A stretch of DNA of 64,000 nucleotides from Arthrobacter sp. MYb213 (GTDB taxonomy: Bacteria; Actinomycetota; Actinomycetes; Actinomycetales; Micrococcaceae), in assembly GCF_002979915.1 (NCBI RefSeq), contig NZ_PCQA01000005.1, forward strand, positions 1 to 64,000, in the 5' to 3' direction. Position 1 is the stretch's first letter, and each line of letters starts with the position of its first letter. Below are positions 28,493 through 38,254 of the stretch, one piece after another. A program made the translations under genes and the position numbers. The notes under the pieces were generated by a model. The model was not told the DNA's origin. It saw only the letters and a program-made list of their open reading frames with translations, and searched no databases.

Positions 28493-30370
28493 GTGAGTAT
28501 GGAAGGCGCGGCGTGGAGCACGCTGTGGCAGCTGTCTAAAAGTGAGCAGCGACGGGCTTATCGGCCCGATACCCCTGGACGAGTTTATAGATTCGCGCTG
28601 AGTTACAAAGCCAGACTCATAGTCTTCGTGATTTTCTCCGTATTCTCTGCAGCGATAGCCGTGATCACTCCCGTACTCGCCGGACGAGTCGTGGACGCAA
28701 TTGTGGGTCAGGGGGACTGGGCGACAATTCGCAATTTAGCCATTGCTATGGTGATAGTTGCAGTCTTTGACTCCATTTTTGCAATGCTCGTCCGCTGGCA
28801 ATCATCAACCCTCGGCGAACAGATCATCTATGACCTTCGTACAAAGGTGTTCGACCACGTACAAAAGATGCCGATCGCTTTCTTCGCACGGACTCGAACC
28901 GGTGCGCTGACGTCGCGGCTCAATTCAGATGTTATCGGCGCACAGGCCGCCTTCGCGGGAACGCTGTCAGGGATCGTCTCCAATGCGGTGGCGTTGGTCT
29001 TGACGGCGATCGTCATGTTCACGACCTCCTGGCAAGTTACGCTGCTGGCGCTGGTACTGTTCCCAATTTTCTTACTCCCGGCCCGACGCTTTGGTAAATC
29101 CTTGGCGGGCTTGCGCAAGGAGTCTGCGGATCTGAACGCCTCAATGAGTACCCAGATGACCGAGCGCTTTTCGGCACCCGGGGCGACACTGATCAAACTT
29201 TATGGCCGCCCGCACGAGGAATCAACGCAGTTTGGTCTGCGCGCCGCACGTGTACGCGATATCGGTATCAAGATGACCTTGCGACAATTTGCGTTCGTGA
29301 CGGTACTGGGCTTTGTCGCGGCACTCTCATTGGCTCTGGTCTACGGGCTTGGTGGTTTCTACGCCCTGCGTGGAGACATGGCCGCTGGAGACGTAGTGGT
29401 GCTCGGGATGCTCATAATTCGGCTCTATACACCCCTCACAGGGCTTGCGAACGCTCGAGTGGAGATTACCAGCGCTTTGGTCAGTTTTGATCGAGTCTTC
29501 GAGGTACTAGACCTTGAACCCTTGATCAAGGATGCTCCAGACGCGATCGCTTTACCCAGCGAACCAGTGGCAGTGAAATTTGATCGGGTGACGTTCGCAT
29601 ATCCGAGTGCCGAGGAAGTTTCCCTCGCATCTCTGGAGGAGACCGCGGTACTTGACGGGCGTGGCGGTGAGGAAATTTTGCATGATATTTCCTTCGAGAT
29701 TAAACCAGGGCAAACGGTGGCGCTTGTCGGTTCATCCGGTGCAGGTAAATCCACCATTGCTCAGCTACTCGCTCGACTATACGATGTGCGCGGGGGAGCG
29801 ATTACGCTCAACGGGCATGATCTACGCCAGCTAAAGCTCGCATCTCTGTATCACGAATTGGGGATGGTGACTCAGGACGGGCATCTGCTTCACGAGACAG
29901 TACGTTCAAACCTACTGTTGGCCAACCCTGAAGCCGAGGAAGCGCAGCTCTGGGCTGCTTTAGAAGATGCGCAGTTAAGAACGCAGATCGAATCCTTACC
30001 GGACGGGCTGGAAACGGTGGTCGGAGAACGCGGGTACCGCCTTTCGGGCGGGGAACGTCAACGTATGACTATCGCTCGTATGATCCTAGCGAACCCAGGG
30101 CTGGTGATACTGGACGAAGCCACTGCTGCTTTGGACTCACGCAGTGAACTTGCAGTGCAACTAGCATTGAGCCGCGCTTTGGAAAACCGCACGGCGTTAG
30201 TGATCGCCCACCGCTTGTCCACGATCCGCCAAGCGGACCAAATCCTTGTGATTGATGGTGGGCGAATTGTCGAACGAGGCACCCATCTAAGTTTGCTAGG
30301 CGAAAATGGTGCCTACGCAAAGTTTTACCAGACACAGTTCAGCTCTGATCAGGGTGCAGAACCTCAATAG
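28493..30370 (+). CDS. ABC exporter, fused permease and ATPase
   Basis: 625 aa half-transporter. The membrane domain (about 40-340, six helices) is followed by an ATPase with Walker A GSSGAGKST near 412, signature LSGGERQRM near 517 and Walker B LVILDEATAALDS near 536, plus H-loop IAHRLST. Full type IV exporters form dimers. The substrate, lipid or drug, is unknown. GGAGGT five bases before the GTG fixes the start. No partner gene follows. Confidence 0.9.
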   Translation: MSMEGAAWSTLWQLSKSEQRRAYRPDTPGRVYRFALSYKARLIVFVIFSVFSAAIAVITPVLAGRVVDAIVGQGDWATIRNLAIAMVIVAVFDSIFAMLVRWQSSTLGEQIIYDLRTKVFDHVQKMPIAFFARTRTGALTSRLNSDVIGAQAAFAGTLSGIVSNAVALVLTAIVMFTTSWQVTLLALVLFPIFLLPARRFGKSLAGLRKESADLNASMSTQMTERFSAPGATLIKLYGRPHEESTQFGLRAARVRDIGIKMTLRQFAFVTVLGFVAALSLALVYGLGGFYALRGDMAAGDVVVLGMLIIRLYTPLTGLANARVEITSALVSFDRVFEVLDLEPLIKDAPDAIALPSEPVAVKFDRVTFAYPSAEEVSLASLEETAVLDGRGGEEILHDISFEIKPGQTVALVGSSGAGKSTIAQLLARLYDVRGGAITLNGHDLRQLKLASLYHELGMVTQDGHLLHETVRSNLLLANPEAEEAQLWAALEDAQLRTQIESLPDGLETVVGERGYRLSGGERQRMTIARMILANPGLVILDEATAALDSRSELAVQLALSRALENRTALVIAHRLSTIRQADQILVIDGGRIVERGTHLSLLGENGAYAKFYQTQFSSDQGAEPQ

Positions 30371-30447
30371 AATCTATCGGTCAAAGTGCCCACGGCATCG
30401 ATACGAAAGACATTAGGTATTTCATCACTTGGAAATCGTTGATTAAA

Positions 30448-30864
30448 CTAGGCACCATTGTCATTCGCGTTGGCCAACAACGTAGGTAAAACGTGTTCCC
30501 TTAGCAGCGGTGCAATGTCATCGCGTAGTAGTGCATCGCGCGGATCAATCCACAAGAGCTCTTCGAGTTCGGCTAAGGGCTGGGGTGAACCATTAAATCT
30601 TGCGGCGAATAAATAAGCTTGGATTGAAGTATCCTCTTCATTCGCCGCAGGACCATTCCATTCTCCATATGGTTCGAGGTCCTTTAGTTCAAATTCCACG
30701 CCTAATTCTTCGAAGACCTCACGCATCACGGTCTCTATGGGTGTTTCGCCGGGCTCTGGTTTCCCGCCAGGCTGCATGAATTTTGATGTTCCTCGCTTCC
30801 GAACTAGGAGTATTTGTCCTTGGTCGTTGATTAAACACGCTGCTGAAATAGTTAAAGTTTTCAT
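30448..30864 (-). CDS. NUDIX hydrolase
   Basis: About 138 aa. The Nudix box GX5EX7REUXEEXGU is complete (GKPEPGETPIETVMREVFEELGV region). Family members hydrolyse nucleoside diphosphates linked to other moieties; the MutT-like length suggests nucleotide-pool cleaning or a similar role. The start is uncertain: two adjacent ATGs at 30867 and 30864 precede KTLTISAACLI, and the frame is open to 30903. No good ribosome site was found for any of them. Confidence 0.85.
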   Translation of the reverse strand: MKTLTISAACLINDQGQILLVRKRGTSKFMQPGGKPEPGETPIETVMREVFEELGVEFELKDLEPYGEWNGPAANEEDTSIQAYLFAARFNGSPQPLAELEELLWIDPRDALLRDDIAPLLREHVLPTLLANANDNGA

Positions 30865-31052
30865 CATCAAAACACAATATCGCGTGTGAAAACGCATGAC
30901 CAATGGTAACGTGCATTAATGGATCTCCAACGTTTTTAGTTGAGAGGCACCATGATTCGACAACTCGCAGTTTCGAATCAGGTGTCGCAGTCTTGGCGGT
31001 ACGTTGGAATGGAGAGATCGATCCATCAACTTTATAGATCTATGGAGCTTTA

Positions 31053-32282
31053 ATGCGACGGGGTACAAACTTAGGCCGCCTAGGCGATTTTAATCAGGCG
31101 GTAATTCTAGAGTCCATCCGACGAGCCCCAGACGGCATCAGCCGTGTGGAGCTTGCAGGTTCGACTGGACTTTCACCACAGACAATCTCAAACGTAGTGC
31201 GTCGTCTGCTGGACGACGGCATTGTCCGCGAAGACCGCACCATCGTGTCCGGACCGGGTAAGCCACGTACCGTTCTTGAACTAGAGGGAAACCGCCTAGT
31301 TTCTATCGGTATCCACCTTGACCCTAGCGTTCTGACCTTTGTAGCGATGAACCTGCGCGGTGAAGTTCTTCGCGAGCGCAGTATCGATTTACCTAACCTT
31401 GAGGTAGCTACCGAGACCATCCAGCTGATGGCTGACACGGTCAAGGAAATGATTGCCGAGATTCGCATACCTAAGAAGCACATCGTTGGTGTGGGTATCG
31501 CAGTGCCAGGGCCGGTCAACGTTGAAGACGGCGTGGTACTAAACCCACCACTACTGGACGGTTGGGCTGACGTTGAGCTGGTAACTCCGTTGCGTAAGCT
31601 GTTGCGCCTACAGGTCATCATCGAGAAAGATACCATCGCTTCCGCTGTCGGCGAGCTATGGCAGTCCAAGGAAGAGAAGTCTGATGACTTCGTCTTCGTT
31701 TACTGCGGACATGGATTTGGTGCAGGCATCGTCATCGATGGCGAAGTCCACCACGGTTCAAGCAATAACGCTGGCGAAATCGGGCACTTCTCCACCGGGC
31801 AGAAATCGGTTACCTGCGAAGAGTGCGGTGCGGATGATTGCTTGGCTGCAGGCACCTCATACGAGTTCATGGCCGCACAGGCCAAGGAGCGTGGCCTGGA
31901 ATTGCCTTCCTACGAGATCATGGGCCCAGAGCAGCGCTCAGAGGGTCTAAACCGACTCACCGAACTTGCTCTGGAAGGCAACACTGTTGCCAAGGAACTT
32001 ATCGTAGAGTCGATGGTTCGCGTTGGTGAAGTTGCCGGTCAGCTAGCAAACGCGCTAGACGTAAGCGAAGTTGTTTTTGGCGGCCCACAGTGGGACAAGG
32101 TGCGCGAGCTAGTCTCCGACGACGTTGATGCGGCCGTAAAGCGTCGCTTTGGCCTACGCGGAGTGCACGAGCTTGGTACTCGAAGCTCAACTCTTGGCTC
32201 GCAGGTCGGCGCGATTGGCGGCGCATGCGTAGTCATGGATGCGTCCCTTTCACCGAAAGCCACCGCGTTACTACTGCGCTAA
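31053..32282 (+). CDS. ROK-family transcriptional regulator
   Basis: 409 aa. An N-terminal winged helix (SRVELAGSTGLSPQTISNVVRRLLDDG) is followed by a ROK sugar-kinase-like domain with GVGIAVPGPV, GHGFGAGIVIDG and the zinc-loop-like CEECGADDC. This is the NagC/XylR architecture, repressors that sense sugars or sugar phosphates. The target genes are unknown. The ATG has a GGAGCTTTA site. Codon use is strongly biased, suggesting steady expression. Confidence 0.88.
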   Translation: MRRGTNLGRLGDFNQAVILESIRRAPDGISRVELAGSTGLSPQTISNVVRRLLDDGIVREDRTIVSGPGKPRTVLELEGNRLVSIGIHLDPSVLTFVAMNLRGEVLRERSIDLPNLEVATETIQLMADTVKEMIAEIRIPKKHIVGVGIAVPGPVNVEDGVVLNPPLLDGWADVELVTPLRKLLRLQVIIEKDTIASAVGELWQSKEEKSDDFVFVYCGHGFGAGIVIDGEVHHGSSNNAGEIGHFSTGQKSVTCEECGADDCLAAGTSYEFMAAQAKERGLELPSYEIMGPEQRSEGLNRLTELALEGNTVAKELIVESMVRVGEVAGQLANALDVSEVVFGGPQWDKVRELVSDDVDAAVKRRFGLRGVHELGTRSSTLGSQVGAIGGACVVMDASLSPKATALLLR

Positions 32283-32300
32283 GCTTTCTCGCAAGTCTGA

Positions 32301-32345
32301 AGACCGTGGTCCCCTTCCTCTGAGGAAGGGGACCACGGTCTTTTT
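32301..32345 (+). terminator. Terminator after ROK regulator
   Basis: A near-perfect long stem from AGACCGTGG to CCACGGTCT closes through CCTTCC/GGAAGG and is followed by TTTTT. Confidence 0.88.
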
Positions 32346-32467
32346 AGATAGATGCGAGCTTCAGGGTAATAACTTGCTAAGCAGGCTCGAAGTCGCCGAA
32401 AACTATAATGTTCGCCAGGCGACGCGAAGAGGCGGTATTCGAAAATTCATCGGGGACATCATCACCG

Positions 32468-32515
32468 AAAAAAGAATACCGACGACTGCCCACTTCGGTG
32501 GGCATCCGTCGGTAT
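32468..32515 (-). terminator. Terminator after tRNA-Arg
   Basis: On the minus strand, the stem formed by 32476-32493 and 32498-32515 has a four-base CGAA loop and runs into a T-rich tract (32468-32473 as A on the plus strand). Confidence 0.85.
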
Positions 32516-32521
32516 CTTATG

Positions 32522-32598
32522 TGGTGCCCCTGAGCGGAATTGAACCGCTGGCCTACCCTTTAGGAGAGGGTCGCTCTATCCAACTGAGCTACAGAGGC
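32522..32598 (-). tRNA. tRNA-Arg (anticodon CCT)
   Basis: The reverse strand gives a full cloverleaf. Acceptor GCCTCTG pairs with CAGGGGC, the anticodon loop CTCCTAA gives anticodon CCT, the T-arm is GGTTCAATTCC, and the 3' CCA is encoded. It decodes AGG, a rare codon in this genome type. Confidence 0.96.
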
Positions 32599-32654
32599 GA
32601 AGGCGCTAAGCGCCACATCAACACTATCCTACAAGGAAGTTGATGATGAATTTT

Positions 32655-33296
32655 TCATGATTGTTGGTTACGAACCTCGGCCATTTTATTAATCAGCGCC
32701 TTATTAGCCCGGCGAGCTCCAAGGCCAATGATCAACGCTGCCGTGATAAATAGAGTCACCCATCGAACAGTGGTCAGTACCGACGCTAGGGCAACCGTCC
32801 CTTCATTGAGATCCGCTCCAAACAGCGAGTCAATGGCGAAATTCTCCCAAAGATCGGTGACCGCGAAGAGCAATGGTGCGGCCCAAGCAAACCAGCGCAT
32901 CTGACGATTTGGGATCCAGCGAATAAAAACAAGCATGGAGAACAAAGCGGTCAAGAGAGGGAATAGCAGCCCTGCAGTCTTGTGAAGGTAGTTCAACTGA
33001 CCGGTGGCATCTGCATCCATGACCCCACGCAGTGCCTCAATGTCAGTGACCGTGTAGCCAAAGACACGCTGGTCAGGCATAGCGAGCCCATTGCTGAGAT
33101 CGGTCATCTGGTGCATTACCAGCAAGTGGTAGTAGACAAAGAGGAAGACGCAGGTGACTAAGCCCGCCGTGATGAGCAGCATTGGGTTTGATGAAGATTC
33201 GCGTTTCTGCGCAGCCGCTTGCATTCCCTTGACCTGATGATCTTGGAACTGTGAGGGCTTGCGATACTCTTTACTCTTCTTAACGTTCTTTGCCAT
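32655..33296 (-). CDS. Hypothetical membrane protein
   Basis: 213 aa from the ATG at 33296 (the ATG at 33305 is also possible; the longer frame would run into divergent pcrA). A Lys-rich soluble N-terminus is followed by about four membrane segments: MLLITAGLVTCVFLFVYYH, then a block near LLFPLLTALFSMLVFI, one near RWFAWAAPLLFAV, and one near WVTLFITAALIIGLGA. No family was recognised. It is divergent from pcrA with about 63 bases between starts. Confidence 0.7.
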   Translation of the reverse strand: MAKNVKKSKEYRKPSQFQDHQVKGMQAAAQKRESSSNPMLLITAGLVTCVFLFVYYHLLVMHQMTDLSNGLAMPDQRVFGYTVTDIEALRGVMDADATGQLNYLHKTAGLLFPLLTALFSMLVFIRWIPNRQMRWFAWAAPLLFAVTDLWENFAIDSLFGADLNEGTVALASVLTTVRWVTLFITAALIIGLGARRANKALINKMAEVRNQQS

Positions 33297-33321
33297 ACCG
33301 TCCATTATGCCGGGTAGTTCA

Positions 33322-33350
33322 CTGAAACCGTCGTAGAGCCCACGTAGACT
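33322..33350 (+). promoter_or_regulatory. Candidate leaderless promoter of pcrA
   Basis: CTGAAA (33322-33327) and TAGACT (33345-33350) have a 17-base spacer. The -10 ends nine bases before the pcrA ATG, so transcription would begin at or just before the start codon, giving a leaderless mRNA. This agrees with the lack of a ribosome site. Confidence 0.45.
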
Positions 33351-33359
33351 GACTACACC

Positions 33360-35735
33360 ATGGATTTCCTTAACGATGACTTCGCCGCGGAGCCGGCACA
33401 GCGCACCATACCAACTCCAGAAGAACTGTTGGTGGGGATGAACGAACAGCAAGATCAAGCGGTTCGTTATCACGGTGGACCGCTTCTAATCATTGCCGGT
33501 GCGGGTTCTGGAAAGACTCGCGTGCTCACTCATCGCATTGCCTACTTGCTTGCTACCGGCCGGGCACGGCCGCACGAAATTCTAGCCATCACCTTCACGA
33601 ATAAAGCAGCCGCAGAAATGCGTGAGCGAGCCGCTGAACTGATTGGTGAGACGCAGGCAAAGAAAATGTGGATTTCGACCTTCCACTCCTCCTGTGTGCG
33701 CATCTTGCGCCGAGAGGCCGCGACTATTGGCCTGAAATCGAATTTCTCGATCTACGATTCTGCGGACTCACTGAGGCTTATTACGTTAATCGCCAAGGGT
33801 CTAGACATCGACCCGAAACGGTTTGCCCCGAAGGCTATCGCTCATAAGATTTCTTCACTCAAAAATGAATTGATTGATGAAGAAGACTACTCCGCGACGA
33901 TTAACGCCCATGACCCCTTCGCCCTAGCCGTGGCCGAGGTTTACCGTGGCTATACTCGCCGGTTGCGTGCCGCGAACGCCATGGACTTCGACGACCTGAT
34001 TGGTCAGGTCGTGTACATGTTCCGGGCGTTCCCTGCAGTGGCGGATAACTACCGTCGGCGTTTTCGTCATGTCTTAATCGATGAGTATCAGGATACAAAC
34101 CACGCACAGTACTCGCTGGTGCGTGAGCTCACCGGCCCAGACGGGTTAACCACACCAGGGGAGCTCACCGTGGTTGGCGACTCCGACCAGTCTATTTATG
34201 CTTTCCGCGGGGCAGATATACGCAATATCGTGGAATTCGAAAAAGACTATGCGGACGCCGCCACGATCAAACTCGAACAGAACTATCGTTCGACGCAGAA
34301 CATCCTCTCTGCAGCCAACGAGGTTATCAAGCGCAACCCTGAACGCAACGACAAACGTCTGTGGACCGCCAGCGGAGATGGCGAGCCGATCATTGGGTAC
34401 GTAGGTGAATCCGAAGGCGATGAAGCTCGCTGGATTGCGGAAGAAATTCTGCGACTCAATGATGAGCAAAGCGTACGCCCTGGCGATGTCGCTATCTTCT
34501 ACCGGACCAATGCTCAATCGCGTGCATTGGAAGAACAGCTAATGCGTGTGGACCTGAAATACCGAGTCGTCGGCGGAACCCGATTCTACGACCGTAAAGA
34601 GATTAAAGACGCGCTGTCCTACCTTCGTGCACTAGTTAACCCGGAAGACGACATAAACGTTCGTCGAATTCTCAATGAGCCCAAGCGCGGTATCGGTGAC
34701 CGTGCTGAAGGTGCCGTGGCAGCGCTCGCCGAACGGGATCGGATTTCGTTCATGGATGCCTTGCGACGCTCGGATGAGGCCCCGGGGTTAGGTACTCGCG
34801 GTATAAAAATGACCGCGGCCTTCGTGTCATTGATGGATGACCTCAAGGTCGTAGCCGATGGTTCCAGTCCTGCCGAGGCGCTCGAAGCTGTCTTGGAGCA
34901 GACCGGTTATCTCGAGATACTTCGCACGTCCAGTGACCCTCAAGATGAGTCACGGGTGGAGAACCTTGCAGAGCTGATCGCGGTGGTTCGAGACTATGTC
35001 AAAGATGAACCAGAAGGTGGGCTTGAAGGATTCTTGGAACGTGTGGCCTTGGTAGCCGACGCTGACCAGATCCCTGAAGCTCCCGCAGATGACGAGGGTG
35101 CCGCAATGGCTGCTCGCGAAGGTGTGGTCACCTTGATGACCTTGCATACGGCTAAGGGCCTAGAATTTCCTGTGGTCTTTTTGACCGGTATGGAACACGG
35201 TATTTTCCCGCATCAGCGGTCCCTGACCGACGAAAAAGAACTGGCCGAGGAGCGTCGGTTGGCCTATGTAGGTTTAACTCGTGCCAGAGAACGCTTGTAC
35301 CTCACTCGGGCTGAACAGCGTAGCCTCTGGGGGCAATCGCAGTACAACCCTGCAAGCCAGTTCCTTGACGAAATTCCGTCCCACTTATTGGAATGGAAAC
35401 GTGAAGGGTCAATGTCTTCCGGGTGGGGTTCGGGTAGCGGAACGGTGAATTTCGCCACCAGTCGTTATGATCGTGGATCGCATTGGGCGGCAGGTACCGC
35501 ATCTAATGCAATCTCCCGGGGGCATAACGCCGCGCCCGTCGCAAAACAGCGTGTACAGCAAAACAAAGAAATTGTCGTTCCAAAGGTTGGACAAAACGTA
35601 AAACATTCCGGCTTTGGCTTGGGAGTTGTTATTGCCATAGAAGGAGCCGGAGACAAAACGGTTGCAAAAGTGCAATTTGTGGATTCTGAAAAACGGCTCC
35701 TACTGCGCTATGCACCATTGGAAATCGTCGAATAA
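33360..35735 (+). CDS. pcrA: ATP-dependent DNA helicase PcrA/UvrD
   Basis: 791 aa superfamily-1 3'-5' helicase used in excision repair and replication-fork upkeep. Walker A AGAGSGKT is near 47-54, the Q-motif MNEQQDQAV is just before it, motif II is DEYQDTN, and VGDSDQSIYAFRGAD, QNYRST, LMTLHTAKGLEF and VGLTRARERLYL are all intact. The C-terminal Tudor-like segment (KVGQNVKHSGFGLGVVIAIEG) is the RNA-polymerase-contacting domain of PcrA. Length is as usual for the family. Confidence 0.96.
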   Translation: MDFLNDDFAAEPAQRTIPTPEELLVGMNEQQDQAVRYHGGPLLIIAGAGSGKTRVLTHRIAYLLATGRARPHEILAITFTNKAAAEMRERAAELIGETQAKKMWISTFHSSCVRILRREAATIGLKSNFSIYDSADSLRLITLIAKGLDIDPKRFAPKAIAHKISSLKNELIDEEDYSATINAHDPFALAVAEVYRGYTRRLRAANAMDFDDLIGQVVYMFRAFPAVADNYRRRFRHVLIDEYQDTNHAQYSLVRELTGPDGLTTPGELTVVGDSDQSIYAFRGADIRNIVEFEKDYADAATIKLEQNYRSTQNILSAANEVIKRNPERNDKRLWTASGDGEPIIGYVGESEGDEARWIAEEILRLNDEQSVRPGDVAIFYRTNAQSRALEEQLMRVDLKYRVVGGTRFYDRKEIKDALSYLRALVNPEDDINVRRILNEPKRGIGDRAEGAVAALAERDRISFMDALRRSDEAPGLGTRGIKMTAAFVSLMDDLKVVADGSSPAEALEAVLEQTGYLEILRTSSDPQDESRVENLAELIAVVRDYVKDEPEGGLEGFLERVALVADADQIPEAPADDEGAAMAAREGVVTLMTLHTAKGLEFPVVFLTGMEHGIFPHQRSLTDEKELAEERRLAYVGLTRARERLYLTRAEQRSLWGQSQYNPASQFLDEIPSHLLEWKREGSMSSGWGSGSGTVNFATSRYDRGSHWAAGTASNAISRGHNAAPVAKQRVQQNKEIVVPKVGQNVKHSGFGLGVVIAIEGAGDKTVAKVQFVDSEKRLLLRYAPLEIVE

Positions 35736-35760
35736 CCGCGAATTATTTGGGGTAAGTAAT

Positions 35761-35786
35761 GAAGTTTTCGCTTGCGCGGAAACTTC
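35761..35786 (+). terminator. Hairpin after pcrA
   Basis: GAAGTTTTCGC pairs with CGCGGAAACTTC in part across a short loop, 25 bases after the stop. No T-tract, so it is a weak terminator call. Confidence 0.4.
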
Positions 35787-35973
35787 ACGGAAAGTTCTCT
35801 ACGTGCTGTAAAAGTGGGAAGTTTGCAAAACTAGGGATAGTCTGAGAAGTGCGCACGGCTACGGCGCCGTATGACTGCCGATAGTTGCGGTGCGCTCTCT
35901 AAGGCATGGCATAGATCTCGATCTATGGCCATGTCGCGAGTCAGCATGAACTTCGAACGAAGGACACAAACCC

Positions 35974-37146
35974 GTGGACCTGTATGAGTACCAGGCGCGC
36001 GATCTATTCGAGGCACACGGCGTTCCCGTGCTTGCCGGCATCGTCGCTTACACCCCGGAAGAAGCTAAAGCCGCAGCTGAGAAGATTGGCGGCGTAGTTG
36101 TAGTTAAGGCACAGGTCAAGGTTGGCGGCCGCGGTAAGGCTGGCGGCGTTAAAGTTGCCAAGACCGCAGACGAAGCTTTCGAGCACGCAACCAACATTCT
36201 CGGTATGGACATCAAGGGCCACACCGTCAATAAGGTCATGATCGCTCAGGGCGCCGACATTGCTGAGGAGTTCTACTTCTCGGTACTGCTGGACCGTGCA
36301 AACCGAAACTACCTGGCCATGTGCTCGGTAGAAGGTGGCATGGAGATCGAGGTGCTCGCTGTCGAGCGCCCCGACGCTTTGGCTAAGGTCGCCGTTGACC
36401 CGTTGGTTGGCATCGATGCAGCCAAGGCTGCCGAGATCGTCGCTGAAGCTAACTTCCCTGAAGAACTGCGCGCCAAGGTCGCAGATACCATCCAGAAGCT
36501 CTGGGTTGTATTCAAGGAAGAAGACGCCACCCTCGTTGAGGTTAACCCACTGGTGAAGACCGGTGCCGGTGACATCGTTGCCCTTGATGGCAAGGTGTCC
36601 CTGGATGAGAACGCCTCCGAGGTTCGTCACCCAGATCACGAAGCTCTGGAAGACAAGGACGCGGCTGATCCACTGGAAGCCAAGGCTGCAGCAGCAGGCC
36701 TGAACTACGTCAAGCTGGACGGCGAAGTAGGCATCATCGGTAACGGTGCTGGCCTAGTTATGTCGACCCTTGACGTTGTTGCCTACGCTGGCGAGAACCA
36801 CGGTTCGGTCAAGCCTGCTAACTTCTTGGACATTGGTGGTGGAGCATCGGCTGAGGTCATGGCTAATGGCCTTGACGTCATCCTGAACGACCCACAGGTC
36901 AAGTCGGTCTTCGTTAACGTCTTCGGTGGCATTACCGCGTGTGACGCTGTCGCAAACGGCATCGTTGGCGCGCTGAACACCTTGGGTGACGCAGCGAACA
37001 AGCCACTGGTTGTTCGTCTAGACGGCAACAACGTTGAAGAGGGTCGCGCCATCTTGGCCGAAGCCAACCACCCATTGGTAACTGTGGCAGCAACCATGGA
37101 TGAGGGCGCCGACAAGGCTGCCGAGCTCGCCAACGCAGCGAAGTAA
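35974..37146 (+). CDS. sucC: Succinyl-CoA synthetase, beta subunit
   Basis: 390 aa ATP-grasp subunit that binds nucleotide and succinate in the TCA cycle. [19 protein letters not shown] at the start, [19 protein letters not shown] and the [13 protein letters not shown] loop are canonical. It starts at a GTG with AAGGA ten bases upstream. sucD follows after 16 bases, forming the usual operon. Codon bias is high, as expected for central metabolism. Confidence 0.97.
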   Translation: MDLYEYQARDLFEAHGVPVLAGIVAYTPEEAKAAAEKIGGVVVVKAQVKVGGRGKAGGVKVAKTADEAFEHATNILGMDIKGHTVNKVMIAQGADIAEEFYFSVLLDRANRNYLAMCSVEGGMEIEVLAVERPDALAKVAVDPLVGIDAAKAAEIVAEANFPEELRAKVADTIQKLWVVFKEEDATLVEVNPLVKTGAGDIVALDGKVSLDENASEVRHPDHEALEDKDAADPLEAKAAAAGLNYVKLDGEVGIIGNGAGLVMSTLDVVAYAGENHGSVKPANFLDIGGGASAEVMANGLDVILNDPQVKSVFVNVFGGITACDAVANGIVGALNTLGDAANKPLVVRLDGNNVEEGRAILAEANHPLVTVAATMDEGADKAAELANAAK

Positions 37147-37162
37147 GAGGGATAAGCGAACA

Positions 37163-38065
37163 ATGAGCATTTACCTGAACAAGGACTCTAAGGTCATCGT
37201 CCAGGGCATCACCGGCGGCGAAGGCACCAAGCACACCGCCCTGATGCTCAAGGCTGGCACCAACATTGTCGGTGGCGTGAACGCCCGCAAGGCTGGCACC
37301 ACCGTCACCCACGGTGACCAGGACATCAAGGTGTACGGCACCGTGGCTGAGGCCAAGGCTGAAACCGGCGCAGACGTATCGATCGTCTTCGTGCCACCTA
37401 AGTTCACCAAGGACGCTGTAGTTGAGGCTATCGAGGCTGAAGTTGGTCTCGTTGTTGTCATCACCGAAGGTGTTCCAGTACAGGACTCCGCTGAGTTCTG
37501 GGCTCTGGCACAGTCGAAGGTTGACGCCGACGGTAACCAGATCACCCGCATCATCGGGCCTAACTGCCCAGGTATCATCACCCCAGGTGAAGCGTTGGTC
37601 GGTATCACCCCGAACAACATCACCCAGAAGGGCCCAATCGGCTTGGTTTCCAAGTCCGGTACCCTGACCTACCAGATGATGTACGAACTGCGCGATCTTG
37701 GCTTCTCGACCGCAATCGGAATCGGCGGTGACCCAGTGATCGGCACCACCCACATCGATGCACTGGCAGCGTTCGAAGCTGACCCAGAGACCAAGGCTAT
37801 TGTCATGATCGGTGAAATCGGTGGCGATGCTGAAGAGCGCGCCGCTGAGTACATCAAGGCTAACGTCACCAAGCCAGTTGTTGGCTACGTGGCTGGCTTC
37901 ACCGCCCCAGAGGGTAAGACCATGGGCCACGCAGGCGCCATCGTCTCCGGCTCTGCCGGTACCGCTCAGGCAAAGAAGGAAGCTTTGGAAGCTGCAGGCG
38001 TGAAGGTGGGCAAGACTCCTTCAGAGGCTGCTCGCTTGCTACGCGAAGTTTTCGCTGCTCTCTAA
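37163..38065 (+). CDS. sucD: Succinyl-CoA synthetase, alpha subunit
   Basis: 300 aa CoA-binding subunit. It has the Rossmann opening ([15 protein letters not shown]), [14 protein letters not shown], and the active-site His in [12 protein letters not shown] that is phosphorylated during catalysis. The ATG at 37163 is the family start; the frame is open back into sucC, but that extension is not used. It is the second gene of the sucCD operon. Confidence 0.97.
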   Translation: MSIYLNKDSKVIVQGITGGEGTKHTALMLKAGTNIVGGVNARKAGTTVTHGDQDIKVYGTVAEAKAETGADVSIVFVPPKFTKDAVVEAIEAEVGLVVVITEGVPVQDSAEFWALAQSKVDADGNQITRIIGPNCPGIITPGEALVGITPNNITQKGPIGLVSKSGTLTYQMMYELRDLGFSTAIGIGGDPVIGTTHIDALAAFEADPETKAIVMIGEIGGDAEERAAEYIKANVTKPVVGYVAGFTAPEGKTMGHAGAIVSGSAGTAQAKKEALEAAGVKVGKTPSEAARLLREVFAAL

Positions 38066-38081
38066 GCTGAAACTAAGTTGA

Positions 38082-38126
38082 GGGCCTGGTTGCGGATCGG
38101 TAAAGATCCGCAACCAGGCCCTTTCT
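38082..38126 (+). terminator. Terminator after sucCD
   Basis: A perfect 17-bp stem (38082-38098 with 38105-38121) has a GGTAAA loop and is followed by TTTCTG. Confidence 0.88.
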
Positions 38127-38192
38127 GTATCCCGTGAAGATTTTATAGGGTTCGCAGTGTTGCGGGATCCCAGGGGAATAGACAGAGCAGAA

Positions 38193-38236
38193 ACCAACGG
38201 CCACCGTCCCAGATATCTGGGACGGTGGCCGTTGGT
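38193..38236 (-). terminator. Terminator of the MHS transporter gene (44-bp palindrome)
   Basis: 38193-38236 is a perfect 44-base palindrome centred on AGATATCT. On the minus strand it is followed by CAATC-free sequence and then, further upstream in plus coordinates, by no long T-run; on the plus strand TCAATCAAAAACC follows toward the transporter stop. It lies 18 bases after the transporter stop codon. Confidence 0.75.
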
Positions 38237-38254
38237 CAATCAAAAACCAGTGCG

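Noticed and set aside
36932-37930. 332-codon open frame antisense to sucC and sucD, and a 211-codon one at 36004-36639
   Set aside because: Both lie opposite highly biased, clearly coding sucCD. Long antisense frames are expected there, and no ribosome site or family was seen.
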